This document shows positions 18,071 to 27,197 of a DNA stretch of 64,000 bases, piece after piece. Origin of the DNA: Planctomycetota bacterium (GTDB lineage: Bacteria > Planctomycetota > Phycisphaerae > Phycisphaerales > SM1A02); NCBI GenBank assembly GCA_026386795.1, contig JAPLMU010000138.1, positions 18,575 through 82,574 of the forward strand. The letters are read 5' to 3'. The position numbers and the translations under genes were made by a program. Position 1 is the stretch's first letter. The number at the start of each line of letters is the position of its first letter. The notes under the pieces were generated by a model. It ran no database searches. It had not been told where the DNA came from and saw only the letters and a program-made list of their open reading frames with translations.

Positions 18071-18184
18071 CTGTTTGTTCGTCGCGCCATCGCACTGAGC
18101 GTTGGTGCTTACATCCGCATCGTCCGTCGGGACCAAAGCGCCGATCGAATCGGCCTCCGCCGGACACGACACTGAGGACACCCC

Positions 18185-18574
18185 ATGCCACGTGCACGCA
18201 AGGGCGCAGCCCGAACCCAGGCTCGCCGCAAACTCCTCCGCGAAGCCCGCGGTTACTACGGAACCAAGAGCCGCCTCAAGCAGCAAGCCAAGGTCGCCAT
18301 CATGCGCGCCCTGCGCAACATGTGGCGTCACCGCCGCCTGCGCCGCCGCAACTATCGCCAACTCTGGATCACGCGCATCACTGCAGCGTGCCGGATGCGC
18401 GGTTTCAAGTACAGCCTGATGATCAACGGCCTGGCCCGCGCGGGCTGCCTGTTGAATCGCAAGATGCTCAGCGAAATCGCCATCCATGATCCAGCGACTT
18501 TCGACACGCTGGTCACCACGGCGCGCACGCACTGCTCAGTCCAGCATCACGCGAAGACCGCCAAGGCCGCGTAA
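18185..18574 (+). CDS. rplT: 50S ribosomal protein L20
   Basis: MPRARKGAARTQARRKLLREARGYYGTKSRLKQQAKVAIMRALRNMWRHRRLRRRNYRQLWITRI. Confidence 0.95.
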   Translation: MPRARKGAARTQARRKLLREARGYYGTKSRLKQQAKVAIMRALRNMWRHRRLRRRNYRQLWITRITAACRMRGFKYSLMINGLARAGCLLNRKMLSEIAIHDPATFDTLVTTARTHCSVQHHAKTAKAA

Positions 18575-18630
18575 TTGTGACGCGTGGATTCACGGCGCGC
18601 TCAGCCTGAGACAGATTGCAAGTACCAATG

Positions 18631-18666
18631 ACAACGCCCCGCATCACGCGGGGCGTTGTCCCTTTT
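18631..18666 (+). terminator. Intrinsic terminator downstream of rplT
   Basis: 12-bp perfect stem acaacgccccgc / gcggggcgttgt with 5-nt loop, followed by cccttttcc. Confidence 0.7.
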
Positions 18667-18752
18667 CCCATCACTCCGCCCCTGCCACCGGCCCGCGCAC
18701 TACCGCGGCGGGTGGCTGTGTTTCCTGACGCGCGACCCACGCGTTGCGCCAC

Positions 18753-19031
18753 TTACGCACTGATGCGCGCCGCTGCAATACTGGCGATGGCCGCCGCACG
18801 TTGATGCGCCATGGATGGCCCACCCGGCAGCGAACCAAGCACGCCGCGCAATGACGCGGCCTGCGCATTCTCTTCGCGGATGGATTCGTAGATTTCTTTG
18901 CGATGCACCGCAACGCGTGCGGGAGCATTGACGCCCAGGCGAACCTTGTCGCCACGAATATCAACAATGACGATCTCAACATCGTCACCGATCATGATGG
19001 CTTCATCGCAGTGTCGAGAGAGAACGAGCAT
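18753..19031 (-). CDS. csrA: Carbon storage regulator CsrA with C-terminal extension
   Basis: [51 protein letters not shown]. Confidence 0.95.
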   Translation of the reverse strand: MLVLSRHCDEAIMIGDDVEIVIVDIRGDKVRLGVNAPARVAVHRKEIYESIREENAQAASLRGVLGSLPGGPSMAHQRAAAIASIAAARISA

Positions 19032-19109
19032 GGTGGCCTTCCGTGGCTTGCAAGGTGGACCGACGATCCGTCGGCGGTCCGTAGTTTGTGCCGCGCTTGC
19101 GCGCGGGCT

Positions 19110-19556
19110 TCAGGCGCTTTGCGCAACCGCGGTGCCAGGCAGACGCACCAACTCATGGCGCGTGCTCCAAGTGCGATCACTCAGCACCAGTTGGATGCCG
19201 GTGCGCGATGCCGCATTCACGACAATCGGTCCCTGAAGATTGGCAGTGATGGCGCCGTCACGGCGGTTCACGATGGCAAAGATGGTGGCATCCTCGGCGC
19301 GTTCAAGGCCAAGCTCCGTCAGTTCACCGGCACGGATCGGCACGCTGTAGCCGGTCGCCCATGCGGTTGGATCGGTCACCACGAAGGCCAGTTCCGGGTC
19401 TTCAATCGACTGGAGCCAGTAGAAGACGCCGCGGTCATCGGGCTGCAAGAGCGCGAATGTGCGGAATCGGGCAAACCCAAGCAAGCCGTGTGGAAACACG
19501 AGCAGGCGACTGGGGTCGATCTCAACTTCTCCAAAGCGTGTCGTTCGGACCTTCAT
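19110..19556 (-). CDS. fliW: Flagellar assembly factor FliW
   Basis: FGEVEIDPSRLLVFPHGLLGFARFRTFALL...FYWLQSIEDPELAFVVTDP; adjacent to csrA. Confidence 0.92.
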   Translation of the reverse strand: MKVRTTRFGEVEIDPSRLLVFPHGLLGFARFRTFALLQPDDRGVFYWLQSIEDPELAFVVTDPTAWATGYSVPIRAGELTELGLERAEDATIFAIVNRRDGAITANLQGPIVVNAASRTGIQLVLSDRTWSTRHELVRLPGTAVAQSA

Positions 19557-19677
19557 GTGGAACTCCGTTCCTGGGGTGATGCGGGGCATTCCGCGGGCGA
19601 ACTCCTGTCCGCCGTTGTGCTGCTGAGATATCGGTCATGAGGTCGCCGGATCATGAGCGATCTGAGAAGATGTCCGC

Positions 19678-21888
19678 ATGACCGCCGCTTCCACCCTGCC
19701 CGAAGCCCCCCTCGACCGCCGTGCGCAGTTCGCTGCGATGGCTCTTGCGGGCGTGATTCTTGGGGGCGCGCTGCTGGCGGAGAGTGCGTTTCCTGCAAAA
19801 GTATGGTTCTCGAGCGGTGCGTGTGTGTCCGTCTTATGGATTGCGGCGGCAGCGGGATACGGTCGGGTGCTCCGCCGCGTGTTGTTCCCGCGCATGGAGG
19901 CCGGTGACCCGCGCCGAACCCCGCTGGCCATCGGACTGGGAGTGGCATTCGCACTGGCGGTGGTCAACCTGCTCGCAACGCTTGGATTCATGCCGATGCA
20001 TGCGTGGTGGCGGTTTGTCTGGTGGATCGGCATGGGGATCGGCTGGATCCTGGCCGGCTGGCCCGACTTGTCATGGCGATTTGTTGGCAGCCTGTTCCGC
20101 GTGCGCTCCATCGCGGCGGACCCTTTGCTCTGGTGTGCACTGCCGGCGATCGCTGCCTTGGCGTTGGCCACCGCGTTGCCGCCCGGACTGGCGTGGAGCA
20201 CGGAGTTTGGTGGCTACGACGCGCTTGCCTACCACCTGGAGTTACCAAAGGAGTGGTTGGCCGCGGGCGCACTGGAGCCGCTTCGGCACAACGTCTATTC
20301 CGCTTTCCCAAGTTTCATGGAAGGCGCGTACCTGCAACTCTTCTCGCTCTCTGCGAACGCCGTTCCGGCGCACGACATGGCCTTGGCGCCGCAAGCGCTG
20401 CACGCGGTGCTCGCGATCTGTGCCGCGTGGATGGTGGCAGCCACGGCCGAGGTGATTGCTGGCGGCGATCAGCGCCAGCGCGCATGGGCACGAGCGATCG
20501 GATGGTGCGGATTCCTCGGGATTCCATGGGTGATCGTCACCGGCAGCTTGGCCTACAACGAAATGGCCGTGCTTCTCATGTTGGCTGCCGCCATGCTGGC
20601 GTGGACGGCGCGCGAGCACGCTGGAGTGTGGCGCATCGGGATCGCTTTGGGTTTGCTGCTGGGCGCAGCGGTGGGTGCAAAGTTGGTCGCCGCAGGCATG
20701 GCGGTGCTGCCGTTTGCGTGCTGGGCACTGGTGACGGCACAGGCAACGAACCCCACCAGTTCCACTCGCCACGTGCGAGCGTTGGCAGCGAGCGTTGGCG
20801 CGGCCTCGCTCACCGCGCTACTAATACTGGCGCCGTGGCTCATCAGGAATCATGCAGCCACCGGATCGTGGACATTCCCGTTTCGGGTGCCGCTGATTTC
20901 ATCGGGCAATGGATGGTGGAGTGCGGAGCAAATGACACGCTTCGCGGCTGGGCACATGGCCGCTGCCGACATCGGAATCGGCGCGCGCCTGTGTGCGCTT
21001 GTCGATGCCGGATTCCTACAGGGATTCGGTGCGGCCCCCGATGCGGATCCGTGGCTGCCACAATGGAGCGTTGCGTTCTGGATCGGAAGCGTGGCGATCA
21101 TGGTGCTGATGATTGGCATGCGGCGCGTGCGACACATGCGGTCCATGGGTCTTGCGCTCGGCGCGATGCTGGTGGCGCAGTTGGTGTTCTGGATGTTTGC
21201 CACACATCTGAAGTCACGGTTCCTGCTTCCCTGCGCGGTGCCGCTGACGGTGGCAACCGCGGTGGCGGCGGCGCCAGTACTGGCACAACAGACGCGCGGA
21301 ATCATTGTTGCACTCAGCGTGTTACTACTGACGGCGTGGTCACTGCAACCAAGCCTATTAATGCGGATCGATCCGCGCACGGCCAACGCGGTGGAACTGT
21401 GCGCTTCCGGCCGGACCGTGGCAACGAATGTTGATGGTCAGGGAATGGTGCGGGAAATTGCCAACGACCTTGGCCCGGGTACCGCAGCATTGGCGCAGGA
21501 ATCAGCCACGCTCGGCGATGCCATGCCGCTCGCGTGGATCGCCAACTGGCAATTGCCACCCGGCGCGGTGCTGGGCAGCGAAGGCGATGCCGATGTGTTC
21601 TGGTGCCGCACCGCGCCAGTCACCGCAACCGTGTGGGATGGCGGTCCGTTGGCGCGTGTCTTGCGCGCGCATCCATACGACCCACTCGCCGCCGTCCGCG
21701 CGCTCAGCACCGATGAACACCTGACGCACATTGCAATCGGTGAATCCATGCTGGCACGTTGGAAGGCGTCCGGTTGGATCGACCCCATCCTGACGCCAGA
21801 TCGCGTGCGGGCGGTGGCGGCGCTCCTCAACCCAGTGGCGCACACCGCTTCTGGCGGCGTCGTCTACAAGGTGCCGCTCGCCCACTGA
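19678..21888 (+). CDS. Polytopic membrane protein, glycosyltransferase-39-like
   Basis: Multiple TM helices; periplasmic-loop motif EFGGYDALAYHLELPKEWLAAG resembling GT-C mannosyltransferase-like proteins. Confidence 0.6.
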   Translation: MTAASTLPEAPLDRRAQFAAMALAGVILGGALLAESAFPAKVWFSSGACVSVLWIAAAAGYGRVLRRVLFPRMEAGDPRRTPLAIGLGVAFALAVVNLLATLGFMPMHAWWRFVWWIGMGIGWILAGWPDLSWRFVGSLFRVRSIAADPLLWCALPAIAALALATALPPGLAWSTEFGGYDALAYHLELPKEWLAAGALEPLRHNVYSAFPSFMEGAYLQLFSLSANAVPAHDMALAPQALHAVLAICAAWMVAATAEVIAGGDQRQRAWARAIGWCGFLGIPWVIVTGSLAYNEMAVLLMLAAAMLAWTAREHAGVWRIGIALGLLLGAAVGAKLVAAGMAVLPFACWALVTAQATNPTSSTRHVRALAASVGAASLTALLILAPWLIRNHAATGSWTFPFRVPLISSGNGWWSAEQMTRFAAGHMAAADIGIGARLCALVDAGFLQGFGAAPDADPWLPQWSVAFWIGSVAIMVLMIGMRRVRHMRSMGLALGAMLVAQLVFWMFATHLKSRFLLPCAVPLTVATAVAAAPVLAQQTRGIIVALSVLLLTAWSLQPSLLMRIDPRTANAVELCASGRTVATNVDGQGMVREIANDLGPGTAALAQESATLGDAMPLAWIANWQLPPGAVLGSEGDADVFWCRTAPVTATVWDGGPLARVLRAHPYDPLAAVRALSTDEHLTHIAIGESMLARWKASGWIDPILTPDRVRAVAALLNPVAHTASGGVVYKVPLAH

Positions 21889-21908
21889 GACACTCGTAGA
21901 CTGCATGA

Positions 21909-22880
21909 ATGAACAGCGCGATGATCGTCGCCATCCTTTTTTGTGCGCAGCCAACACCCGCGCCTCCTGCCGAACCCGCACCGTCGGGCCCGCCGCCTGC
22001 CAAGAGTGTCGACGGCGCTGCTGGAATTGCCGCCATCTGGAAAGACAGCACCATCACGTGGGATCGGCTGCGTCCCGTGCTTGCAGAACTCGCGGGAAGT
22101 GCCGCGCTGCAAGAAGTGCTGCTTGACGAACAACTCGCGGAGCGAGCACGCGCGCGCGGCATCGCGCCGGACGCCGCAGCGCTCAAGCGCGAAGAAGAAC
22201 TGCTGCTTGGTTACCTGGATAAAGACCGTGCGCGCGCGGAGCGATTGCTCGAAGAATTACGGGCGCGCCAAGGCCTTGGACCCGTGCGTTGGCACGGACT
22301 GCTGTGGCGCAATGCCGTATTGCGTGCGTTAGTGGCAGCCGATGTCGAGGTGCAAGAGACACAGATTGTGGCGGCCCATGATGCAGCGCACGGAGCCAAG
22401 CGAAAGCCGCGCGTGATTGCCGTCCCTGACCTCCGCGGCGCGCAGGCCGTGACCGATCGCTTAGCGAAAGGTGATCGCTTCGAAGACATTGCTGCTGAAA
22501 TAAGCACTGACGTCAGCGGCGCGCGCGGCGGGCTGATCTCCCCCATGAGCAAGCTCGATCCGGGAGTACCTGCCGCCGTACGCGAAGCACTCTGGTCAGT
22601 GACGACGGTGGGTGCTGTATCTGCACCGGTACTTGTAGGAACTGGCTACGTGATCGTTCGCTACGAAGGCGATGTTGCGGGCGACGGTGTGCCACTCAGC
22701 GCAGTCCATGAAGATGCCGCGCGGGCCGTCCGCATTGCTCAGGAGCGCGCTCGCATGGACCAACTTGCGCAAGAACTTGTTCGCACTGCCAAACCGACCA
22801 TCTTTGACGCCGCACTCTCCGACGGATGGAATCGCGTCAGGATGGAAGCCACGAGATCCGGGCCACCGCCACAGGGGTAA
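21909..22880 (+). CDS. PpiC/SurA-type peptidyl-prolyl isomerase
   Basis: RVLPDLRGAQAV..RLAKGDRFEDIAAEISTDVSGARGGLISPMSKLDPGVPAAVREALWS parvulin-like domain (first residues approximate). Confidence 0.75.
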   Translation: MNSAMIVAILFCAQPTPAPPAEPAPSGPPPAKSVDGAAGIAAIWKDSTITWDRLRPVLAELAGSAALQEVLLDEQLAERARARGIAPDAAALKREEELLLGYLDKDRARAERLLEELRARQGLGPVRWHGLLWRNAVLRALVAADVEVQETQIVAAHDAAHGAKRKPRVIAVPDLRGAQAVTDRLAKGDRFEDIAAEISTDVSGARGGLISPMSKLDPGVPAAVREALWSVTTVGAVSAPVLVGTGYVIVRYEGDVAGDGVPLSAVHEDAARAVRIAQERARMDQLAQELVRTAKPTIFDAALSDGWNRVRMEATRSGPPPQG

Positions 22881-23958
22881 GCAACGCGATCGGTATCGCA
22901 ACCGCTACCGCTGCTGGCAATCCACTGATCGGTGCTGCCATCACTACGGCGGAAACGATGATGGTGGGCACAGCAATGGTGGCTGCGGCGACACACATCT
23001 GCAACATGTTGGCTGGCCCGCGCTTCAGAAAGAACGGCACGGCAATCGCCAACACCAAAAGGTTCACAAGCACCGAACCGACACGCCCGAATTGCATCCG
23101 ATCTGCTTGTGAACGATCAAGCGCGCCGGCTTCTGCAAGTTTGCCAAGATCAGCGCTCGACAGCATCTGCGCAAAGAGTCGGTAGTGCCGCGCGGTGATG
23201 GCCTTCGGCGAAAGATCGGTCTTCCATTCAGCCGCTGGAACCGGTGGCGGAGACTGCGTCACCCCGTCGCGCACGGCGGGGTCGCGCAGCACGGATGTTC
23301 CACCAGTGAGCACCCACGTCGATCGCGCCTCGTCCCACTGGGCGGACGGCGCGGTGGTACGACGCACCAAGGAGCCGCGTTCGTCGCGTTCAAGACCTAA
23401 GAACCCGGTGATGCGATGCGACTCCGGATCAAAGCTCGATGCATAGAGCAAATTGCCAGCACTATCGCGCGTCACGGTCACTGGAAACGATCCACGATCA
23501 CGCCGACCAAGGTCCGAGTGATCAAGCATCAACTGATCAGCGAAACTGGGAAGTACAAACTCCTGATTGAGTACGCCCAAAATGTTCAGTACGAATGATG
23601 CCACTAACACCGCCCACACGCAGCGGCGAAGCGGAACGCCCGCGGCCATGATCGCCACCAGTTCGCGCGTGCGATGCATCTGCGAGAACGTGAACCCCAT
23701 GGCGCCTACGCACAGCAGACCAACCATGAACTGGAAGAATTGAAACGCACGCGGTCCGTGAAACTGCACAATCATGGCCACGAATGCCACCGCTCGGTTG
23801 CTGTAGGTGCCATTCTCAACAACAAATGATGCGGCACGCAAGTACTTCTCCATCTGCAGAATCACATCGATTGACGACGCGAACACGAAGAGCAGCGTGA
23901 ACAGCACAAAGAAGTTCCAAAGGAAGCGTCCGATGATGGTTCTGTCAAGAATGCGCAT
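22837..23958 (-). CDS. LptF/LptG family permease
   Basis: MRILDRTIIGRFLWNFFVLFTLLFVFASSIDVI; YjgP/YjgQ topology and paired with the next gene. Confidence 0.8.
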   Translation of the reverse strand: MRILDRTIIGRFLWNFFVLFTLLFVFASSIDVILQMEKYLRAASFVVENGTYSNRAVAFVAMIVQFHGPRAFQFFQFMVGLLCVGAMGFTFSQMHRTRELVAIMAAGVPLRRCVWAVLVASFVLNILGVLNQEFVLPSFADQLMLDHSDLGRRDRGSFPVTVTRDSAGNLLYASSFDPESHRITGFLGLERDERGSLVRRTTAPSAQWDEARSTWVLTGGTSVLRDPAVRDGVTQSPPPVPAAEWKTDLSPKAITARHYRLFAQMLSSADLGKLAEAGALDRSQADRMQFGRVGSVLVNLLVLAIAVPFFLKRGPANMLQMCVAAATIAVPTIIVSAVVMAAPISGLPAAVAVAIPIALLTPVAVARISWLPS

Positions 23959-23976
23959 CGCTGGTTGCTCGCCGGT

Positions 23977-25689
23977 TCAGTTCCGAGCGATGCGCCTCCA
24001 TGTCAAAAACAGTATTGAAAGCAGCAAGAGATTTCCGCCCCACATGACGAACGAGCCAACCCACAGACTTCCGTCCGACATCAGCAACTGACCACCGGAG
24101 ACCAGGAAGATGTTGCTGATCGCAGGGATGAAAGCCAAGAGATAAACGGTGAGCGGCATTGCGCGTTTCATTGCTACCGCGAGCGCGGCGCCAAGGAGAA
24201 GTACCAAGACGATGCTTGCGGACTGCGCAAGGCGGTTGGCAACATGCGAATCACATTCCCACACCACATCGTCGCGCATCAGTTTCAGACGCGCCACTTG
24301 GCGAGGCAACTGCGCACGCATTGCAGCGAGCGGCGCGATTTCATCCACGGTGGGGAATTCACTCGCTGCGCGCAGCACCTCGATACTCGGGGCGGAAGAC
24401 CAATCCTTGGGAACGCAACCGACCGGAAGCAGATCATCAATACGCGGCGCCCACCGACCAGGAAGCCCAGTGACGATGTCCTGCGCCTGCGTTGATCCGG
24501 GAATAATCAGAGCAAATCGTGGTTCGAAACCCGCCTCGCTCAATGCACGCAGTGTGCCAGTCGATGCGTGTGCACTGCGGATCGATTTGCCCTTCGCTGT
24601 TTCCAAGAGCAAGAAATCGTCATGGCCAGGTGCCGGATGTAGTTCGCCATTCTTCACCACCACCTGACTGATGCGGAACATGCGCTCTGTTCCAGGCTCA
24701 GTAAATTCAATCGTGCCACGAGCGACCGCCGGCTCCACGCAGCGCCACAGTTCCAACTCACCGAGCGCTGCGGTCAGGGGCCGCTTCGCTGTACCGACTG
24801 TCTCGGAGCGGTCAACGTTGCCACGCAATTCAAAGATTTCTTGGACGGCCAAGAACTTCGGGCCGCGCTCGAACCCGCTGTAGAGCGATGATGCTTCCGG
24901 TTCTGCAAGCGGAAGCGTGACGATCGCGCCCTCGGAGGGACGCACCACCGTGGCATTCATGAGGGAAATCTTGGCAACCATGCCGCGCGGTGTTTCATGA
25001 ATATCAACAGCAGCGTCCTCGGCGGTGAACTCCGTGGCGATGGAACTCCCGCCCGCTTGGTCAAGTTCAATGGCCGCTACGCCCGTGAGCAAGAGCCTGC
25101 GCTTGATGCCCAATCCGGCAGGCGGCTCCACCTCGCGAGCTGCATCGGCGTAAATCATCATCTTGTCTGCGACCACCGCTTCACCGCGGCCAACAGCGGC
25201 GATCAGCACCTGCGTTGCATCCGCGGTTGCCAGTTCCTTCATGCGCGTCCAGAAGTGCGGCACAACGAATGCCACTAGCACCAGCATCACCACGCACAGC
25301 GTTCCGCCCAGAATGGCTACCGGGGCGAAGATCTTTCGATATCCCATCCCGCATGCAGACATCGCAGTGACTTCGTTGTCCGTGGCGAAGCGGTGCATGA
25401 CCAATGTCGAGGCAAAGCCAGCCGCAAAGGGCATGGCAAACTGCAACATCGGCACCATGGCCAGAGTGACATATTTGAAGATCGTGTTGGCACCGATCGA
25501 GTTGTCGGCCAATGGCTTCGCTGCGGCACCGAAGGCAATGACAGTCACGATCACCGATGTGGTGACCGCGAACATACGCAGCAATTCCCATGCCACATGG
25601 CGCCACAGCGTCCACGGAATACCCGACAGACGAAGTTCCCCATCCGGCGCGCTGAGATCAGACGGGATCAACTGTTCGTCCATGTCCAT
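23977..25689 (-). CDS. LptF/LptG family permease with enlarged periplasmic domain
   Basis: LWRHVAWELLRMFAVTTSVIVTVIAFGAAAKPL..., MSACGMGYRKIFAPVAILG; paired with 22837..23958. Confidence 0.78.
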   Translation of the reverse strand: MDMDEQLIPSDLSAPDGELRLSGIPWTLWRHVAWELLRMFAVTTSVIVTVIAFGAAAKPLADNSIGANTIFKYVTLAMVPMLQFAMPFAAGFASTLVMHRFATDNEVTAMSACGMGYRKIFAPVAILGGTLCVVMLVLVAFVVPHFWTRMKELATADATQVLIAAVGRGEAVVADKMMIYADAAREVEPPAGLGIKRRLLLTGVAAIELDQAGGSSIATEFTAEDAAVDIHETPRGMVAKISLMNATVVRPSEGAIVTLPLAEPEASSLYSGFERGPKFLAVQEIFELRGNVDRSETVGTAKRPLTAALGELELWRCVEPAVARGTIEFTEPGTERMFRISQVVVKNGELHPAPGHDDFLLLETAKGKSIRSAHASTGTLRALSEAGFEPRFALIIPGSTQAQDIVTGLPGRWAPRIDDLLPVGCVPKDWSSAPSIEVLRAASEFPTVDEIAPLAAMRAQLPRQVARLKLMRDDVVWECDSHVANRLAQSASIVLVLLLGAALAVAMKRAMPLTVYLLAFIPAISNIFLVSGGQLLMSDGSLWVGSFVMWGGNLLLLSILFLTWRRIARN

Positions 25690-25708
25690 AGGTGGTGCGG
25701 CACCGCAT

Positions 25709-27088
25709 TCAGCGGAGTCCGTACTCCTTCAACTTGCGGTACAGCGTTCGCTCGCCGATGCCAAGCATCTGCGCCGTCTGTTCACGATTGCCAGCAGTCA
25801 TTGCCAGCGTCTGGCGAATTGCTTCCTTCTCAAGTTTGTCGAGCCCCACGCCGGCAAGTGAACCAACCACGCCCTGCCCCTCTGCCGCATCATCGGAGGA
25901 TCGCACCTCATCGGGAACATCGCGCAGCGAAAGTTCCGGACCCTGCGAAGTCACCACCATGCGGTGAATGGCATTGAAGAGTTCGCGCACATTGCCCGGC
26001 CAGTCATAACCAATCAGCCGCATCATCACTGGTTGGGGCACGAGCGGACGTGGTCGACCAAGCTCTGCCGCGTACTTGCCAACTGCATGATTTACGAGAA
26101 GCGGAATGTCCTCACGCCGCTCGCGCAGTGGCGGAATGACAATCTCTGCGCCGCGAATTCGGTAGTACAGATCCTCTCGGAAACGCCCATCTTTCGACAT
26201 CTGCGCCAAGTCGCGGTTCGTGGCGCTCACGAAACGAACATCAGTCTTGCGCTGCTCGTTCGAGCCAAGGCGAACCAGATCTCCGGTCTCAAGAACACGC
26301 AGCAATTTCGGCTGCATAGTGAGGGGCATGTCACCGATCTCGTCCAGAAAGAGCGTGCCCTTGTCTGCAAATTCAAAGACGCCCTCGCGGTCCTTGTCGG
26401 CGCCGGTGAATGCACCGCGCACATGGCCAAAGAGCTGATCTTCAAGCAGGCTCTCCGACTGACCGGCGGCGTTGAATGTCACGTAGCGGCGGGCAGCGCG
26501 ACGGCTGGCCTTATGAATCGCGGCGGCCACCAGTTCCTTGCCGGTGCCGCTTTCGCCGCGCACCAGCACCGGAATGGAACTCGGGGCAACTTGGCGGATC
26601 AATGCCACCACTTGTCGCATCGCGGGGCTATCGCCAATGATGCCTTCGAATCCAAACGCGGCATCAAGCTCGCCCTTCAAGCGGCTATTTTGATGGCGCA
26701 GAACCACGGTTTCCGCCGCGCGCTGGACGAGATTTCTGAACACGACTAAGTCAATGGGCTTCTCGATAAAGTCATACGCCCCGCCCTGAAGCGCGCGCTT
26801 GGCGGTGGGGATGTCCCCGTGCGCCGTGACCATGATGGTCTCGGCGTCTGGCTGCAGCCGCTTCGCCAATTCCAGGACTTCGAGACCGGCGGTCGGGGAT
26901 TCCATCACGAGGTCGGTGACGATGACATCGAACGCGCCGTGGCGCAGTTCGTCCTCCGCCTCGGCGCGGCTATGGCGAATAGTGCAAACATGCCCGGGTT
27001 TCTTAAGGGCATCGGCCATAGTCTCGGCGTGCCCCCGATCGTCGTCGACCAAGAGAACCTGCGCGTGGATGTCAGTATTGCCCGCCAT
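25709..27088 (-). CDS. Sigma-54-dependent NtrC-type response regulator
   Basis: Receiver domain VLLVDDDRGHAE...VIVTDLVME; GESGTGKELVA Walker A; GAFTGADK sigma-54 contact loop; Fis-like C-terminal HTH. Confidence 0.95.
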   Translation of the reverse strand: MAGNTDIHAQVLLVDDDRGHAETMADALKKPGHVCTIRHSRAEAEDELRHGAFDVIVTDLVMESPTAGLEVLELAKRLQPDAETIMVTAHGDIPTAKRALQGGAYDFIEKPIDLVVFRNLVQRAAETVVLRHQNSRLKGELDAAFGFEGIIGDSPAMRQVVALIRQVAPSSIPVLVRGESGTGKELVAAAIHKASRRAARRYVTFNAAGQSESLLEDQLFGHVRGAFTGADKDREGVFEFADKGTLFLDEIGDMPLTMQPKLLRVLETGDLVRLGSNEQRKTDVRFVSATNRDLAQMSKDGRFREDLYYRIRGAEIVIPPLRERREDIPLLVNHAVGKYAAELGRPRPLVPQPVMMRLIGYDWPGNVRELFNAIHRMVVTSQGPELSLRDVPDEVRSSDDAAEGQGVVGSLAGVGLDKLEKEAIRQTLAMTAGNREQTAQMLGIGERTLYRKLKEYGLR

Positions 27089-27197
27089 GAGTGAGGGGAT
27101 TGTAGGGGTGAGATGCACCCCCCCGGCAGTCGAGTGTCCCGAAAGAACGCCTGTCATGTCAAAACAATGAGGATTTTCGACGCCCCGTGCCGATATC

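Noticed and set aside
20004-21434. 476-aa plus-strand ORF inside the membrane protein gene
   Set aside because: Alternate-frame shadow ORF in high-GC DNA; Arg/Cys/His-rich translation, no motifs, overlaps a convincing CDS
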